From: Spirochaetaceae bacterium bin103
GTDB taxonomy: Bacteria > Spirochaetota > Spirochaetia > SZUA-6 > Bin103
NCBI GenBank assembly: GCA_002238925.1
Contig: MPNH01000009.1
Location: 40,010 to 104,009 of the forward strand
Length of the DNA stretch: 64,000 nucleotides
Reading direction: 5' to 3'
This document shows, in pieces, positions 36,379 through 45,337 of the stretch. The notes beneath the pieces are model-generated. The model searched no databases. It saw only the letters and a program-made list of their open reading frames with translations, and had not been told where the DNA came from. The position numbers and the translations under genes were made by a program. The stretch's first letter is position 1; each line of letters starts with the position of its first letter.

Positions 36379-38817
36379 ATGATCAATCGGATTGAAAGAG
36401 GACCGTTCAGCGAGCTGGGCGATCAGCAACTCCTGGAGCAGACCAGGCGCCTGGCCGCCAATCAGCGCTGCCTTGAAGTGCACATCCTGGACCATCTCGA
36501 CGAGATCGACCGGCGCGGTCTGGCGCTGCGGCGTGGGTTCTCGAGCCTGTTCGACTACGCGGTGCGGGAGCTGCGCTTCAGCGACGCCGCCGCGCAGCGG
36601 CGCATCCAGGCGATGCGGCTGTGCCGGCGCCATGGGTGCGTGCGGGCCAGCCTGCAGAGCGGCGAGTTGGGTATGACCTCGGCAGCGCAGTTGGAAACCA
36701 CCTTTGCCGGTGCCGAGCGGGCCGAGCGCAAGAGCCATACCGGGCATCGGAATGTCGGTCAGGGTCGCGGCCCCGATCAGGACCAAGACTCGGTTGGCAG
36801 CACCAGGCAGCTTGGGCTGCCGGCAGCGCCGGGCGAAGCAGATGAGCAAGGGGAGCGCGGACACCGATCGGCGCCGGAGGGTGCACCGCCCGCCGCCGAG
36901 TGCTCCGGTGATGCGAGAGAGCGCGGGCACCGATCGGCGCCGGAGGGTGCAGCGCCGGCCGGCGAGTACACCGGTGAGGTGGCGGCAAGGACCACGCCCG
37001 CGGTGGCGGTGGCGGTCGCGAGCCGCTCTGGTGCGCAGCCCCCCGGCGGCGTGCATGCCGGCGCGTTGCTGCCGCGGCCGGAGTTGAACGGAAATGCGGC
37101 GCCGGTACAGGCGCCCTCCCGCGCTCCCGTTGCTGCTCCCGGTGCCCCCGGTGCCGGTGCCGGTGCCGGCCCCGCCGCGCCGGCATCTGACGAAGGCCCG
37201 GCTGCACAACTTCTGCCGCCGACCGAGTTCTCGGCGTCGACGCCCGAGCCCGAGCCGGTCACGGCTCCAGCGGAGTTGCGGCACACCGCTTCGCGCGCGC
37301 CGGAACCACCCAGGGACGATCCGTTTGCGGAGCTGGTGCCCGGCACGGTGTCGGCGGCCCCGCTGCTGCACCCGCAGCGTCAGCGCGAACTGATCGAGCA
37401 GGCCGCCGGCATGAGCACCCGCCAGGTCGCCAGCCTGCTCGCCGCCGCCGCTCCCGAGGTGCTGCCACCGCGCGACACACTGCGCGCCGTGGCGCCCGAC
37501 CGCTACACGTTGAAGGTGAGCATCGACCAGGAGTGCGAACAGGGGCTGCGCCTGCTGAAGGATCTCATGGCGCACCTCGACCCGCGCATGTCGTGGGGCG
37601 ATCTGGTGGCGCGCGTGGTGCGCGAGGCGGTGGCGCGGCACGACCCGCGCGGCGGCGGGCGCGGGCAGCGCCGGAAGGGTGCAGACAGCGCCGGCGCATC
37701 ACCGCGACGGACGCCGAAGGAGACACGTGCGGCCGGGGCCGCGGGCGGGCCGGCTCGGCGCGTAGGCGAATCCACAGGGCGGGAGCCGAATCGGACCGGT
37801 GCTGCCGGGGCCGCGGGCGGACCGGCTCAGCGCGAAGACGAATCCTCGGGGCGGGCGCAGAACCGGACACGTGCCGCCGTGGCGCCGGTGGCCGCGGCTC
37901 GGCGCCGAGGCGGCGCTACTTCGGCGCCGCAGTCGGCACCCGCGGTACTCGTGGATGGCGCCCGCGCAGGCGGCGGTCCAGCGGGGGCGCCCGCCGCCCC
38001 TCCGGCGCCGCCGGGCGACACCGCCGCTACCGAAAGGCAGAACCCGATCGAGGTGCTGACCAGCGCTGCTCCACCGAGTCAGTCAGCGCCCGCGGCGCCC
38101 TCGGATGGCGCCCATGCAGGCGGCGCTCCAGCGGGCGCGTCCGCCGCTACTTCGGCGCCGCAGTCGGCGCCCGCGGCACAGTTGGATGGCGCCCGCGCAG
38201 GTCGCGTTCCATCGGGCGCGCCCGCCGCTACTTCGGCGCCGCAGTTCGCGTCCGGCGCCTTGCTGGATGGCTCCAATGCGGGCGCTGGTGTGCCGGGCGC
38301 GCCGGTCGCCACTGCGGCGCCGCAGCCGGCACTCGGCGGGTCCCCTGACGGCGGACCGAGCGGCGCGTCGGCCGGAGCGTCGGCCGGAGCAGCGGGCGGG
38401 GCCTCGGCGGATGGCTTTTCTGCGCGGGCCGCCGGACCGGGCGCGTCGGTCGCCACTTCGGCGCCGAAGTCGGTGCTCGGCGGGTTCCCCGACGGCGGAC
38501 CGCCCGACGCAGCAGCCGGAGCAGCGGCGCACACGAGCCGCGAACCTGTTCACAGCCGCCGCCAATCGCCGCGGCGGCGCCACATTCCCGCGGCTGTCCG
38601 GCGCCACATCTGGCATCGCGACGGCGGACGCTGCTGTTATCGCGACCCGCTCACCGGGCGGCGCTGCACCTCTGCCCATCTGCTGCAGATCGACCACCTG
38701 GTGCCGGTCGCCGAGGGCGGTGGCCCGGAGCCGTCCAACCTGGCTCTGCGCTGCTTTGCACATCACAGAATGCGCCACGGCTACGCACCGGCTGCTTCGC
38801 CGCAGCCCCCGATTTAG
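36379..38817 (+). CDS. HNH endonuclease-domain protein with long low-complexity centre
   Basis: An 812-residue protein. The N-terminal 90 residues (LLEQTRRLAANQRCLEVHIL, then FSSLFDYAVRELRFSDAAAQ) match the helical domain found ahead of HNH domains in myxobacterial-type proteins. A second folded segment lies around RYTLKVSIDQECEQGLRLLK. The C-terminus (RRHIWHRDGGRCCYRD, then LLQIDHLVPVAEGGGPEPSN and CFAHHRMRHG) is an HNH nuclease with paired metal cysteines and the catalytic His. Between them, over 400 residues are Ala/Gly/Pro-rich, including imperfect repeats of SAPA-DGA-AG-P-GAPA. The start at ATG 36379 follows TATAAT directly; ATG 36340 is an alternative. Possible mobile-element or defence nuclease. 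Confidence 0.78.
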   Translation: MINRIERGPFSELGDQQLLEQTRRLAANQRCLEVHILDHLDEIDRRGLALRRGFSSLFDYAVRELRFSDAAAQRRIQAMRLCRRHGCVRASLQSGELGMTSAAQLETTFAGAERAERKSHTGHRNVGQGRGPDQDQDSVGSTRQLGLPAAPGEADEQGERGHRSAPEGAPPAAECSGDARERGHRSAPEGAAPAGEYTGEVAARTTPAVAVAVASRSGAQPPGGVHAGALLPRPELNGNAAPVQAPSRAPVAAPGAPGAGAGAGPAAPASDEGPAAQLLPPTEFSASTPEPEPVTAPAELRHTASRAPEPPRDDPFAELVPGTVSAAPLLHPQRQRELIEQAAGMSTRQVASLLAAAAPEVLPPRDTLRAVAPDRYTLKVSIDQECEQGLRLLKDLMAHLDPRMSWGDLVARVVREAVARHDPRGGGRGQRRKGADSAGASPRRTPKETRAAGAAGGPARRVGESTGREPNRTGAAGAAGGPAQREDESSGRAQNRTRAAVAPVAAARRRGGATSAPQSAPAVLVDGARAGGGPAGAPAAPPAPPGDTAATERQNPIEVLTSAAPPSQSAPAAPSDGAHAGGAPAGASAATSAPQSAPAAQLDGARAGRVPSGAPAATSAPQFASGALLDGSNAGAGVPGAPVATAAPQPALGGSPDGGPSGASAGASAGAAGGASADGFSARAAGPGASVATSAPKSVLGGFPDGGPPDAAAGAAAHTSREPVHSRRQSPRRRHIPAAVRRHIWHRDGGRCCYRDPLTGRRCTSAHLLQIDHLVPVAEGGGPEPSNLALRCFAHHRMRHGYAPAASPQPPI

Positions 38818-39089
38818 CGCCTCCTCCACGCTACCGGCGCTGCTGGCGCTGCCGGCGCGCCACTTGACTGCGCTGGCCAGTCGACTACGCTGGCCGACAG
38901 CTTGCAAGTGGCCCGGCGGGGATACCCTTCGCAGCCCCGCGAGCCCAGCGTGCATCTTCGCTACCGCCTCTTCAGACCCTGGCCGGTCGTTCTCGATGCG
39001 CTCACGAATCCGGCCGCTCGAAACCGCACCCGGCATCGCGAGCGGCGGGTAGCATTATCGCACATTTAGTTGAGATATTGTGGCCTGAT

Positions 39090-40244
39090 ATGGCAACGGT
39101 GGAGAGATTATTCGAGGATCCGGCGGGGAGTTACTTTCTGTTCGGGCCGCGTGGCACCGGCAAGTCGACGTGGTTGCGGGCGCGGTACCCGGATGCGGCG
39201 TGGATCGATCTGCTGGAGGCGGCAACCGAACGCAACTACTACACCAGGCCGGAGCGGTTCGCGGAGTTCCTCGCGGCCCATGCCGGCCGCCGCACCGTGG
39301 TGATAGACGAGATTCAGCGCGTACCCGAGCTGCTGCCGCTGGTCCACCGGCACATGGAACTGGACAAGTCGAAGCGCTATGTGCTGACCGGGTCGAGTGC
39401 CCGCAAGTTGCGGCGGGAGGGGGTCGATCTGCTGGCCGGGCGGGCGGTGCGGTGCTCGATGCATCCGTTCATGGCCGCCGAGCTGGCCGGCCGCTTCGAC
39501 CTGGAGGCCGCGCTGCGGCTCGGCATGGTGCCGCTGGTGGTGATGGCGGATGCGCCGGAGCGGACGCTGGGCGGCTACATCGACCTGTACCTGCAGCAGG
39601 AGGTGAAGGCGGAGGGGATGGTGCGGCGTCTGGACGACTTCAGCCGGTTCCTGGAGGTGGCTTCGTTCTCGCACGGGCAGATCCTCAACGTGGCGGAGAT
39701 CGCGCGCGAGTGCGTGGCGAGCCGCAACACGGTGGAGTCGTACCTGGGCATCCTGGAGGATCTGCTGGTCGCCGTGCGCATTCCGGTGTTCCGGAGGCGG
39801 GCCAAGCGCGCGCTGGTGTCACATGGCAAGTTCTACTTTTTCGACTGCGGGGTGTTCCGGTCGCTGCGCCCCGCCGGGCTGCTCGATGCAGGGGCCGAGA
39901 TAGAGGGGGCTGCGCTCGAAGGGCTGGTGCTGCAGCACCTGCGAGCGTGGATCGGCTACGGCAACGCCGATTACCGGGTGCATTTCTGGCGCACGCGGGG
40001 CGGGTCGGAGGTGGACTTCGTGCTGTACGGGGCGGCGGGGTTCCACGCCATCGAGGTCAAGAACGGCCGCTCGCTGCGGCCCGCCGATCTGCGCGGCATC
40101 AAGGCATTCCACCACGACTACCCGGAGGCAACGCCGCTGGTGCTGTACCGCGGCGCCGAGACCCTGGTGCGCGACGGTGTGCGCTGCATGCCGGTCGACC
40201 GCTTCCTGCGCGCCCTGGTGCCGGGCCGCGCGTTGCCAGGCTGA
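39090..40244 (+). CDS. AAA_14/DUF4143 ATPase
   Basis: A 384-residue ATPase of the widespread AAA_14 plus DUF4143 family, function unclear. Walker A GPRGTGKST at residues 19-27, Walker B TVVIDEIQRVPEL, sensor LTGSSARKLRR. The C-terminal DUF4143 part has a helix-turn-helix-like region (VAEIARECVASRNTVESYLG) and a PD-(D/E)XK-like end: WRTRGGSEVDFVL then FHAIEVKNG. A TATTGT box lies eight bases before the ATG and no ribosome site is evident. A dppC scrap lies just downstream. Confidence 0.88.
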   Translation: MATVERLFEDPAGSYFLFGPRGTGKSTWLRARYPDAAWIDLLEAATERNYYTRPERFAEFLAAHAGRRTVVIDEIQRVPELLPLVHRHMELDKSKRYVLTGSSARKLRREGVDLLAGRAVRCSMHPFMAAELAGRFDLEAALRLGMVPLVVMADAPERTLGGYIDLYLQQEVKAEGMVRRLDDFSRFLEVASFSHGQILNVAEIARECVASRNTVESYLGILEDLLVAVRIPVFRRRAKRALVSHGKFYFFDCGVFRSLRPAGLLDAGAEIEGAALEGLVLQHLRAWIGYGNADYRVHFWRTRGGSEVDFVLYGAAGFHAIEVKNGRSLRPADLRGIKAFHHDYPEATPLVLYRGAETLVRDGVRCMPVDRFLRALVPGRALPG

Positions 40245-40322
40245 CTACGCCGGCACCCCGGCATCGACGCCCGTCCGGTGCGCACGTCGTGCACGTTGTC
40301 GCCCGGCGATGGTCTGTCGCAG

Positions 40323-40400
40323 TCATCCTCTGCCGACGCTGCCGCGCAGCCGCGGGTCGAGCAGGTCCCGTAGCGCATCGCCGAACATGTTGATGCTGTA
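40323..40400 (-). pseudogene. Scrap of a DppC 3' end
   Basis: The minus strand encodes YSINMFGDALRDLLDPRLRG then a few residues and a stop, i.e. the last 25 codons of a DppC permease with nothing upstream. It is more diverged from the 31483 gene than the copy at 29377, so it comes from another paralogue. It sits between the AAA_14 gene and a toxin-antitoxin pair. Confidence 0.75.
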
Positions 40401-40463
40401 GGTTGTATACATTCTTGTCTTCTGTTATCGTCGGTGCGTGGCACAACGCCGTGTGGAAGCCGG

Positions 40464-40979
40464 ATGATCGTGGCCGACGCCTCCCCGCTGATCGTGCTCG
40501 CCAAGCTGCGGCGTCTGGAGCTGTTGCACGATCTCTACGGCGCCGTGTTGATCGGGCCGGTCGTGAAGGCCGAGGCAATCGATGCCGGCAGACTCGCCGG
40601 CGCGCGGGACGTGGACCAGCTTGAAGGCGCTCTGGCCGATGGACGGCTTCGGGTGGTCAAACCGACGACACCGGCAGAAGGTCACCGGCAGCGCCTGATG
40701 ACCCGATCTCGGATTCACCCCGGCGAAGCTGAATCGATCGCGCTGGCACGCGCGCGCGGCTTGCGGCTCGTCGTCGACGACAGGGAGGCGAGGAATGCCG
40801 CTGCGATCGAGGGAGTGGACCACGTGGGAACAGTTGGCGCCATGCTGGAGGCGTACCGGCAACGACACATGGACCTGGGAGAGCTGGAGACCACGGTTCG
40901 GGATCTCAGCCAGATCCTATGGCTGTCCCCGGTCGTCGTAGCCGAGGTATTGAGACTTGCACGGGAGGCGGAGAGATGA
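40464..40979 (+). CDS. DUF3368 PIN-like toxin
   Basis: A 171-residue DUF3368 protein, a PIN-fold nuclease family. VADASPLIVLAKLRRLELLH carries the first catalytic Asp; HPGEAESIALARARGLRLVV and DDREARNAA give the others. GTVGAMLEAYRQ is typical of the C-terminal part. The next gene overlaps by four bases and is a UPF0175 protein, the usual partner; the toxin-first order is the usual one for this pair. ATG 40464 is chosen because the family starts MIVADASP. Confidence 0.86.
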   Translation: MIVADASPLIVLAKLRRLELLHDLYGAVLIGPVVKAEAIDAGRLAGARDVDQLEGALADGRLRVVKPTTPAEGHRQRLMTRSRIHPGEAESIALARARGLRLVVDDREARNAAAIEGVDHVGTVGAMLEAYRQRHMDLGELETTVRDLSQILWLSPVVVAEVLRLAREAER

Positions 40980-41284
40980 AGAAAGACCACATGGTCGGGA
41001 CGAGGCTGCCGCAGGAGTTGGTGCGGGAGCTGCAATTCATTGAGGAAGTGGAGCAATCCGACCGCTCGACCACCGTACGACGGCTGCTGGCGAGAGCTAT
41101 CCAGCAGTGGAAGCTTGAACACTACGTGCGGCTGTATGGCGACGGCAAGCTCACGCTCGCGCGAGCCGCGCAGGAGACCGGAGTCTCGTTGTGGGAAATG
41201 ATCGACTACGCGCGTGCGAGGAAGGTGACGGCTCAATACGACATCGAGGATCTTCGGCACGACGTGGAAACTATCCGCAAATAG
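40976..41284 (+). CDS. UPF0175-type antitoxin
   Basis: A 102-residue protein. An N-terminal ribbon-helix-helix-like part (TRLPQELVRELQFIEEVEQS, then TTVRRLLARAIQ) is followed by the UPF0175 helix pair (GKLTLARAAQETGVSLWEM). It is the expected antitoxin for the DUF3368 toxin. ATG 40976 overlaps the toxin stop. Confidence 0.83.
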   Translation: MKKDHMVGTRLPQELVRELQFIEEVEQSDRSTTVRRLLARAIQQWKLEHYVRLYGDGKLTLARAAQETGVSLWEMIDYARARKVTAQYDIEDLRHDVETIRK

Positions 41285-41558
41285 CCGGGCCCCGGCGAAG
41301 GCGCACAGGCGCCGCAGTCAGGAACTTCCGCGCGCCGCGGTAGCCGGCGGCTCCCACAGCACGTCGAGCGCCACCGTCAGGTGCAGCGACTCTCCGTACC
41401 ACTCCGGCGTGGCGGTGTCGGGGCCGATGCTGATGCCGGCCGCCGCCAGCCGCGCGTCGACCGGCGCCAGCGGAGCACCTTCCCAGCTCGGCAGCGGCGG
41501 TTCCGCCGGCAACCGCAGCGCCTTGCCAGGGGGAGCCGCGGCGCGGCAGGATGGCGGG
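41285..41558. other. Gap with possible gene-end fragment
   Basis: The minus strand is open from about 41548 to a stop at 41318 and ends with protein-like sequence (ARLAAAGISIGPDTATPEWY, then LHLTVALDVLWEPP), but has no credible start. It could be the 3' end of a lost gene. Nothing else is seen. Confidence 0.25.
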
Positions 41559-42113
41559 ATGGGCATGTTCGATACGCTGGTTTTTCCCGAGCCGATCGAC
41601 TGCGCGCAGTGCGGTACCGCGATACCCTCGACGCAAACCAAGAGCCTCGATTCGACTTTGGATACCTACCGCGTCGGCGACGTGGTTTCCGCCGAGGGGG
41701 TCACCACCGGCGTCCTCACCGAAAGACTGTATTGCGAGTCGTGCCGGAAGTTCGATCAGAAGATCTACATGACACTGTGGCACAGCCTGATCACCGGCTT
41801 TTACACCGACCAAGCGGAGGCGGAGCGCAACCTGCTGGCCGTGGACCGGGCCGATATCCTCTACTACCTCGGCCAACACCAGCGCGAGCGCCGGCGAATC
41901 ACCGGCCTGCTGTACCGTGTCCTCGGGGTCGTGAACAGCTACGCCGACTACACGGCCAGCGAGGACAAGGAAGCGTTCCTGAACGAGCCGTTCGGGTTCT
42001 TGGTGCGCGCCGATCTGAAGGAGCATCTCGACGCGGCCGACCCGCTGAAGAGCATTGTCGAAGAGTACCGGCAGGAACTCGGACGCGCCGGCGAGGAAGT
42101 CGGCTGGCCTTGA
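41559..42113 (+). CDS. Zinc-ribbon hypothetical protein
   Basis: A 184-residue protein with an N-terminal zinc-ribbon-like arrangement, DCAQCGTAIP near residue 16 and LYCESCRKFDQKIYM near 58, that is, two CxxC pairs 40 residues apart. The rest is helical (YTDQAEAERNLLAVDRADIL, RITGLLYRVLGVVNSYADY) and acidic. ATG 41565 may be the true start. No family or function is recognised. It is followed by the nucleoside hydrolase after 19 bp and may share its transcript. Confidence 0.62.
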   Translation: MGMFDTLVFPEPIDCAQCGTAIPSTQTKSLDSTLDTYRVGDVVSAEGVTTGVLTERLYCESCRKFDQKIYMTLWHSLITGFYTDQAEAERNLLAVDRADILYYLGQHQRERRRITGLLYRVLGVVNSYADYTASEDKEAFLNEPFGFLVRADLKEHLDAADPLKSIVEEYRQELGRAGEEVGWP

Positions 42114-42132
42114 GCCGCGGTCGGGCAGTAGG

Positions 42133-43065
42133 ATGCCGTTCGACATGAGCTTTCCGGAGATCTCCGACGCCCTCCGCCTGGAGCGGTTGCGCCCGCCCGC
42201 CGGCCGGGTGCGCATGGTGCTGGACACCGATACCTATAACGAGACCGACGACCAGTTCGCGCTGGTGCACGCCCTGCTCTCCCCCGAGCGGCTCGCCGTG
42301 GAGGCGGTGTACGCGGCGCCGTTCCACAACGAGCGCTCCGACGGGCCGGGGCACGGCATGGAGCTGAGCTACCAGGAGATCCTGCGCCTGCTGCAGCGGC
42401 TGGGCCGCTCCGCCGACGGGTTCGCCTTCCGCGGCTCGACCGGCTACCTGGGCGCCGGCGGGCAGGCATGCGAATCGGAGGCGGCGCACGACCTGGTCGC
42501 CCGCGGCCTGGCCAGCCCTGACGACGACCCGCTCTACGTGGTGGCCATTGGGGCGATCACCAACGTGGCCTCGGCGCTGCTGGCCGAGCCTGCGCTGGCG
42601 GGGAAGATCGTGGTGGTGTGGCTGGGCGGCCACTCCCTGACCTGGCCCGATACGCAGGAGTTCAACCTGCGCCAGGACGTCCCCGCCGCCCGTACCGTGC
42701 TCGACTGCGGCGTGCCGCTGGTGCTGGTGCCGTGCATGGGGGTGACCAGCCACCTGCAGACCACGGTTCCGGAGATCGACCGCCACGTGGCGCCGCACGG
42801 GGAGCTGGGCGCCTTTCTGGCGGCGCGGTACAAGGAGATGCGCGCCGACCACTTCGCCTGGTCGCGGGTGCTGTGGGACGTGGCCACCATCGCCTGGCTG
42901 CTCGACCCGGCCTGGGTGCCGACCGAACTGGTGCCAAGCCCGGTGCTGACCGACCAGGTCACCTGGAGCGTCGACCGGCGCCGCCACCTGGTGCGCTGCG
43001 CCAGCTTCGTCCACCGCGACCCGATCTTCCGCGACCTGTTCCGCAAACTCGCTGCCGCTGCCTGA
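42133..43065 (+). CDS. Inosine-uridine type nucleoside hydrolase
   Basis: A 310-residue nucleoside hydrolase, splitting nucleosides into base and ribose. The calcium-binding cluster is in MVLDTDTYNETDDQFALVHA; LYVVAIGAITNVASALL and VVWLGGHSLTWPD match later core motifs, and DVATIAWLLDP contains the C-terminal Asp. The first motif reads DTDTYNETDD rather than the common DxDPGxDD, indicating a divergent branch. ATG 42133 or 42145. It precedes a transporter operon, so salvage of imported nucleosides or analogues is possible. Confidence 0.84.
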   Translation: MPFDMSFPEISDALRLERLRPPAGRVRMVLDTDTYNETDDQFALVHALLSPERLAVEAVYAAPFHNERSDGPGHGMELSYQEILRLLQRLGRSADGFAFRGSTGYLGAGGQACESEAAHDLVARGLASPDDDPLYVVAIGAITNVASALLAEPALAGKIVVVWLGGHSLTWPDTQEFNLRQDVPAARTVLDCGVPLVLVPCMGVTSHLQTTVPEIDRHVAPHGELGAFLAARYKEMRADHFAWSRVLWDVATIAWLLDPAWVPTELVPSPVLTDQVTWSVDRRRHLVRCASFVHRDPIFRDLFRKLAAAA

Positions 43066-43141
43066 ATCGGCGACCGCTCTGTCCGCTCTGTCCTGAGCCC
43101 GATTGCGTGGAACGGGTAACCGGAGTAAGCTGGCGTCGCAC

Positions 43142-44137
43142 ATGTTGGCGTATATCCTCCGACGCATGGGCGTGATGGTCGTCGTGCTCGCCGCCGTCTC
43201 GGTATGCGCCTTCGTGATCATCCAGTTGCCGCCCGGCGACTATCTCGACGACTACATCGCGGGGCTGCAGGCGCGCGGCACCGAGGTGGACCAGGCGGAG
43301 GTCGAAGCGCTGCGGCATCAGTATGGCCTGGACCGGCCGCTCTACCTGCAATACCTGCGCTGGATCGGCAAGATCGTGCGCGGCGACATGGGGTACTCGT
43401 TCGTCTATGCCAGGCCCGTGGAGGCGTTGCTGAAGGAACGCCTGCCGTTGACCGTGACGATCTCCGTGTTGACACTGCTGTTCGTCTACGCCGTCGCCGT
43501 GCCGATAGGAATCTATTCGGCCACCCACCAGTACTCGTTCGCCGATTACGGCTTCACCGTGTTCGGCTTCGTGGGACTTGCCACCCCCAACTTCTTGCTG
43601 GCGCTGGTGATGATGATGCTGTTCTTCTACCTCTTCGGGCTCAACATCGGCGGGCTGTTCTCCATGGAATACGTCGGTGCTCCGTGGAGCTTCGGGAAGC
43701 TGCTCGACCTGCTGGCGCACCTGCCCGTGCCGATCGTCGTCCTCGGTACCGCCGGCACCGCGGGGCTCATTCGTGTGCTGCGCGGGTCGCTGCTCGACGA
43801 ACTGTCCAAGCAGTACGTCATCACCGCCCGCGCCAAGGGCCTCGACGAACAACGCCTGCTGTTCAAGTATCCGGTCCGGGTGGCAGTGAATCCGATGCTC
43901 AGCACCGTCGGCTGGCTGCTGCCCGAGATCGTGTCGGGAGAGACCATCGTCGCCATCGTGCTGGGGCTGCCCACCATCGGCCCGCTCGTATTCAACTCGC
44001 TCCTGTCTCAGGACATGCTGCTCGCCGGAAGCACCATCATGCTGCTCAGCTTCCTGACCGTGGTCGGTACCCTGATTTCCGACCTGCTGCTGGTAATGGT
44101 GGATCCGCGCATCCGCTTCGAGGCCTTGCAATCGTGA
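43142..44137 (+). CDS. DppB-type ABC permease, third system
   Basis: A 331-residue permease beginning LAYILRRMGVMVVVLAAVSV, with the long periplasmic loop and GDMGYSFVYARPVEALLKER of the DppB family. The EAA loop lies at LLDELSKQYVITARAKGLDE; the C-terminus ends VMVDPRIRFEALQS. It is clearly distinct from the two paralogous systems at 15 and 32 kb. The partner permease overlaps by four bases. Confidence 0.9.
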   Translation: MLAYILRRMGVMVVVLAAVSVCAFVIIQLPPGDYLDDYIAGLQARGTEVDQAEVEALRHQYGLDRPLYLQYLRWIGKIVRGDMGYSFVYARPVEALLKERLPLTVTISVLTLLFVYAVAVPIGIYSATHQYSFADYGFTVFGFVGLATPNFLLALVMMMLFFYLFGLNIGGLFSMEYVGAPWSFGKLLDLLAHLPVPIVVLGTAGTAGLIRVLRGSLLDELSKQYVITARAKGLDEQRLLFKYPVRVAVNPMLSTVGWLLPEIVSGETIVAIVLGLPTIGPLVFNSLLSQDMLLAGSTIMLLSFLTVVGTLISDLLLVMVDPRIRFEALQS

Positions 44138-45261
44138 GCCAACACGAGGCACACACCGCCACCGAATCGGTTCCGAACGAGCGCGCCGAACAGTATTTCG
44201 TAGCGACGCAATGGCAGTTGATGTGGCGCAAGTTCATACGCCATCGGCTGGCGGTGATCGGCGCCGTGGTGCTGGCCGTGTTCTACTTCTGGGGTCTTTT
44301 TCCGGAGTTCCTGTCACCGAGCGTTCCATCCGAGCGGGTCAGGGAACTCGCGTTTTCTCCCCCTCAGCGTGTCCGGTTCGTGCACGACGGCAGGATTCGC
44401 GGCCCGTTCGTGTACGGTTACCGGCAATCGATTGACCAGTTGACGCTGCAGAAACTGTACACCGCCGACACCACCGACCTGCGCCCCATCCGTCTCTTCG
44501 TACGCGCTGCCGAGTACAAGCTGTGGGGCCTCATCCCCGGCGACATTCACCTGTTCGGATCCGACCGCGGCCCGGTCATGTTGCTGGGGGCGGACAGCTT
44601 CGGGCGCGACCTGTTCACCCGCAACCTGTACGCCGCACGGGTGTCGCTGTCGGTAGGACTGGTAGGCGTGGTGCTGAGCTTCGTGCTCGGTCTCGTACTC
44701 GGCGGAATCTCCGGCTACTACGGGGGCATGGTCGACAACGTCATCCAACGCATCATCGAGTTTCTCATTTCGCTGCCGACGATACCGGTGTGGATGGGAC
44801 TGGCCGCGGCCCTGCCGCCGGAGTGGGGGTCGATCCAGATCTACTTTGGGGTGACGATCATCCTCTCCATCGTGGGCTGGACCGGTCTGGCGCGCGTAGT
44901 TCGCGGCAAGCTGCTGGAGTTGCGCGAGGCCGATTTCGTGATGGCGGCCCGGATTGCCGGCGCCAGACAGCGGCGTATCATTGCCGGCCACCTGATGCCG
45001 TCGTTCATGAGCTACCTCATCGTTCATCTCACGCTGGCCATTCCGAGGATGATACTCGGTGAGACGGCGCTGAGCTTTCTGGGACTCGGGATTCGGCCAC
45101 CCGCGGTGAGCTGGGGAACCCTGCTGCAGGACGCGCAGAACATCCAGACCGTGGTGCTCTACCCCTGGCTCATGTCCCCCGCGCTGTTCGTCGTGGCCGC
45201 GGTGCTGATGTTCAACTTCCTGGGCGACGGGCTGCGGGACGCGGCGGACCCATACAAGTAA
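44134..45261 (+). CDS. DppC-type ABC permease, third system
   Basis: A 375-residue permease from GTG 44134, overlapping the previous stop (GTGA). After the first helix (LAVIGAVVLAVFYFWGLFPE) it has a long extracytoplasmic insert of about 110 residues before LLGADSFGRDLFTRNLYAAR; this insert makes it longer than typical DppC and is seen in some opine/glycan-type systems. The EAA loop is ADFVMAARIAGARQRRIIAG. It ends FLGDGLRDAADPYK. The convergent binding protein at 45338 is the probable partner. Confidence 0.9.
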   Translation: MSQHEAHTATESVPNERAEQYFVATQWQLMWRKFIRHRLAVIGAVVLAVFYFWGLFPEFLSPSVPSERVRELAFSPPQRVRFVHDGRIRGPFVYGYRQSIDQLTLQKLYTADTTDLRPIRLFVRAAEYKLWGLIPGDIHLFGSDRGPVMLLGADSFGRDLFTRNLYAARVSLSVGLVGVVLSFVLGLVLGGISGYYGGMVDNVIQRIIEFLISLPTIPVWMGLAAALPPEWGSIQIYFGVTIILSIVGWTGLARVVRGKLLELREADFVMAARIAGARQRRIIAGHLMPSFMSYLIVHLTLAIPRMILGETALSFLGLGIRPPAVSWGTLLQDAQNIQTVVLYPWLMSPALFVVAAVLMFNFLGDGLRDAADPYK

Positions 45262-45262
45262 C

Positions 45263-45305
45263 GCCGTGACCGGGACGCTCCGCAAAAGAGAATCCCGGTC
45301 ACGGC
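45263..45305. terminator. Bidirectional terminator, 13-bp perfect stem
   Basis: GCCGTGACCGGGA (45263-45275) and TCCCGGTCACGGC (45293-45305) are perfect inverted repeats around a 17-base loop, lying between two convergent genes. There is no strong T-tract on either side. Confidence 0.7.
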
Positions 45306-45337
45306 AATCCTGAAATGACTCCGCTACGCCTTGAGTA

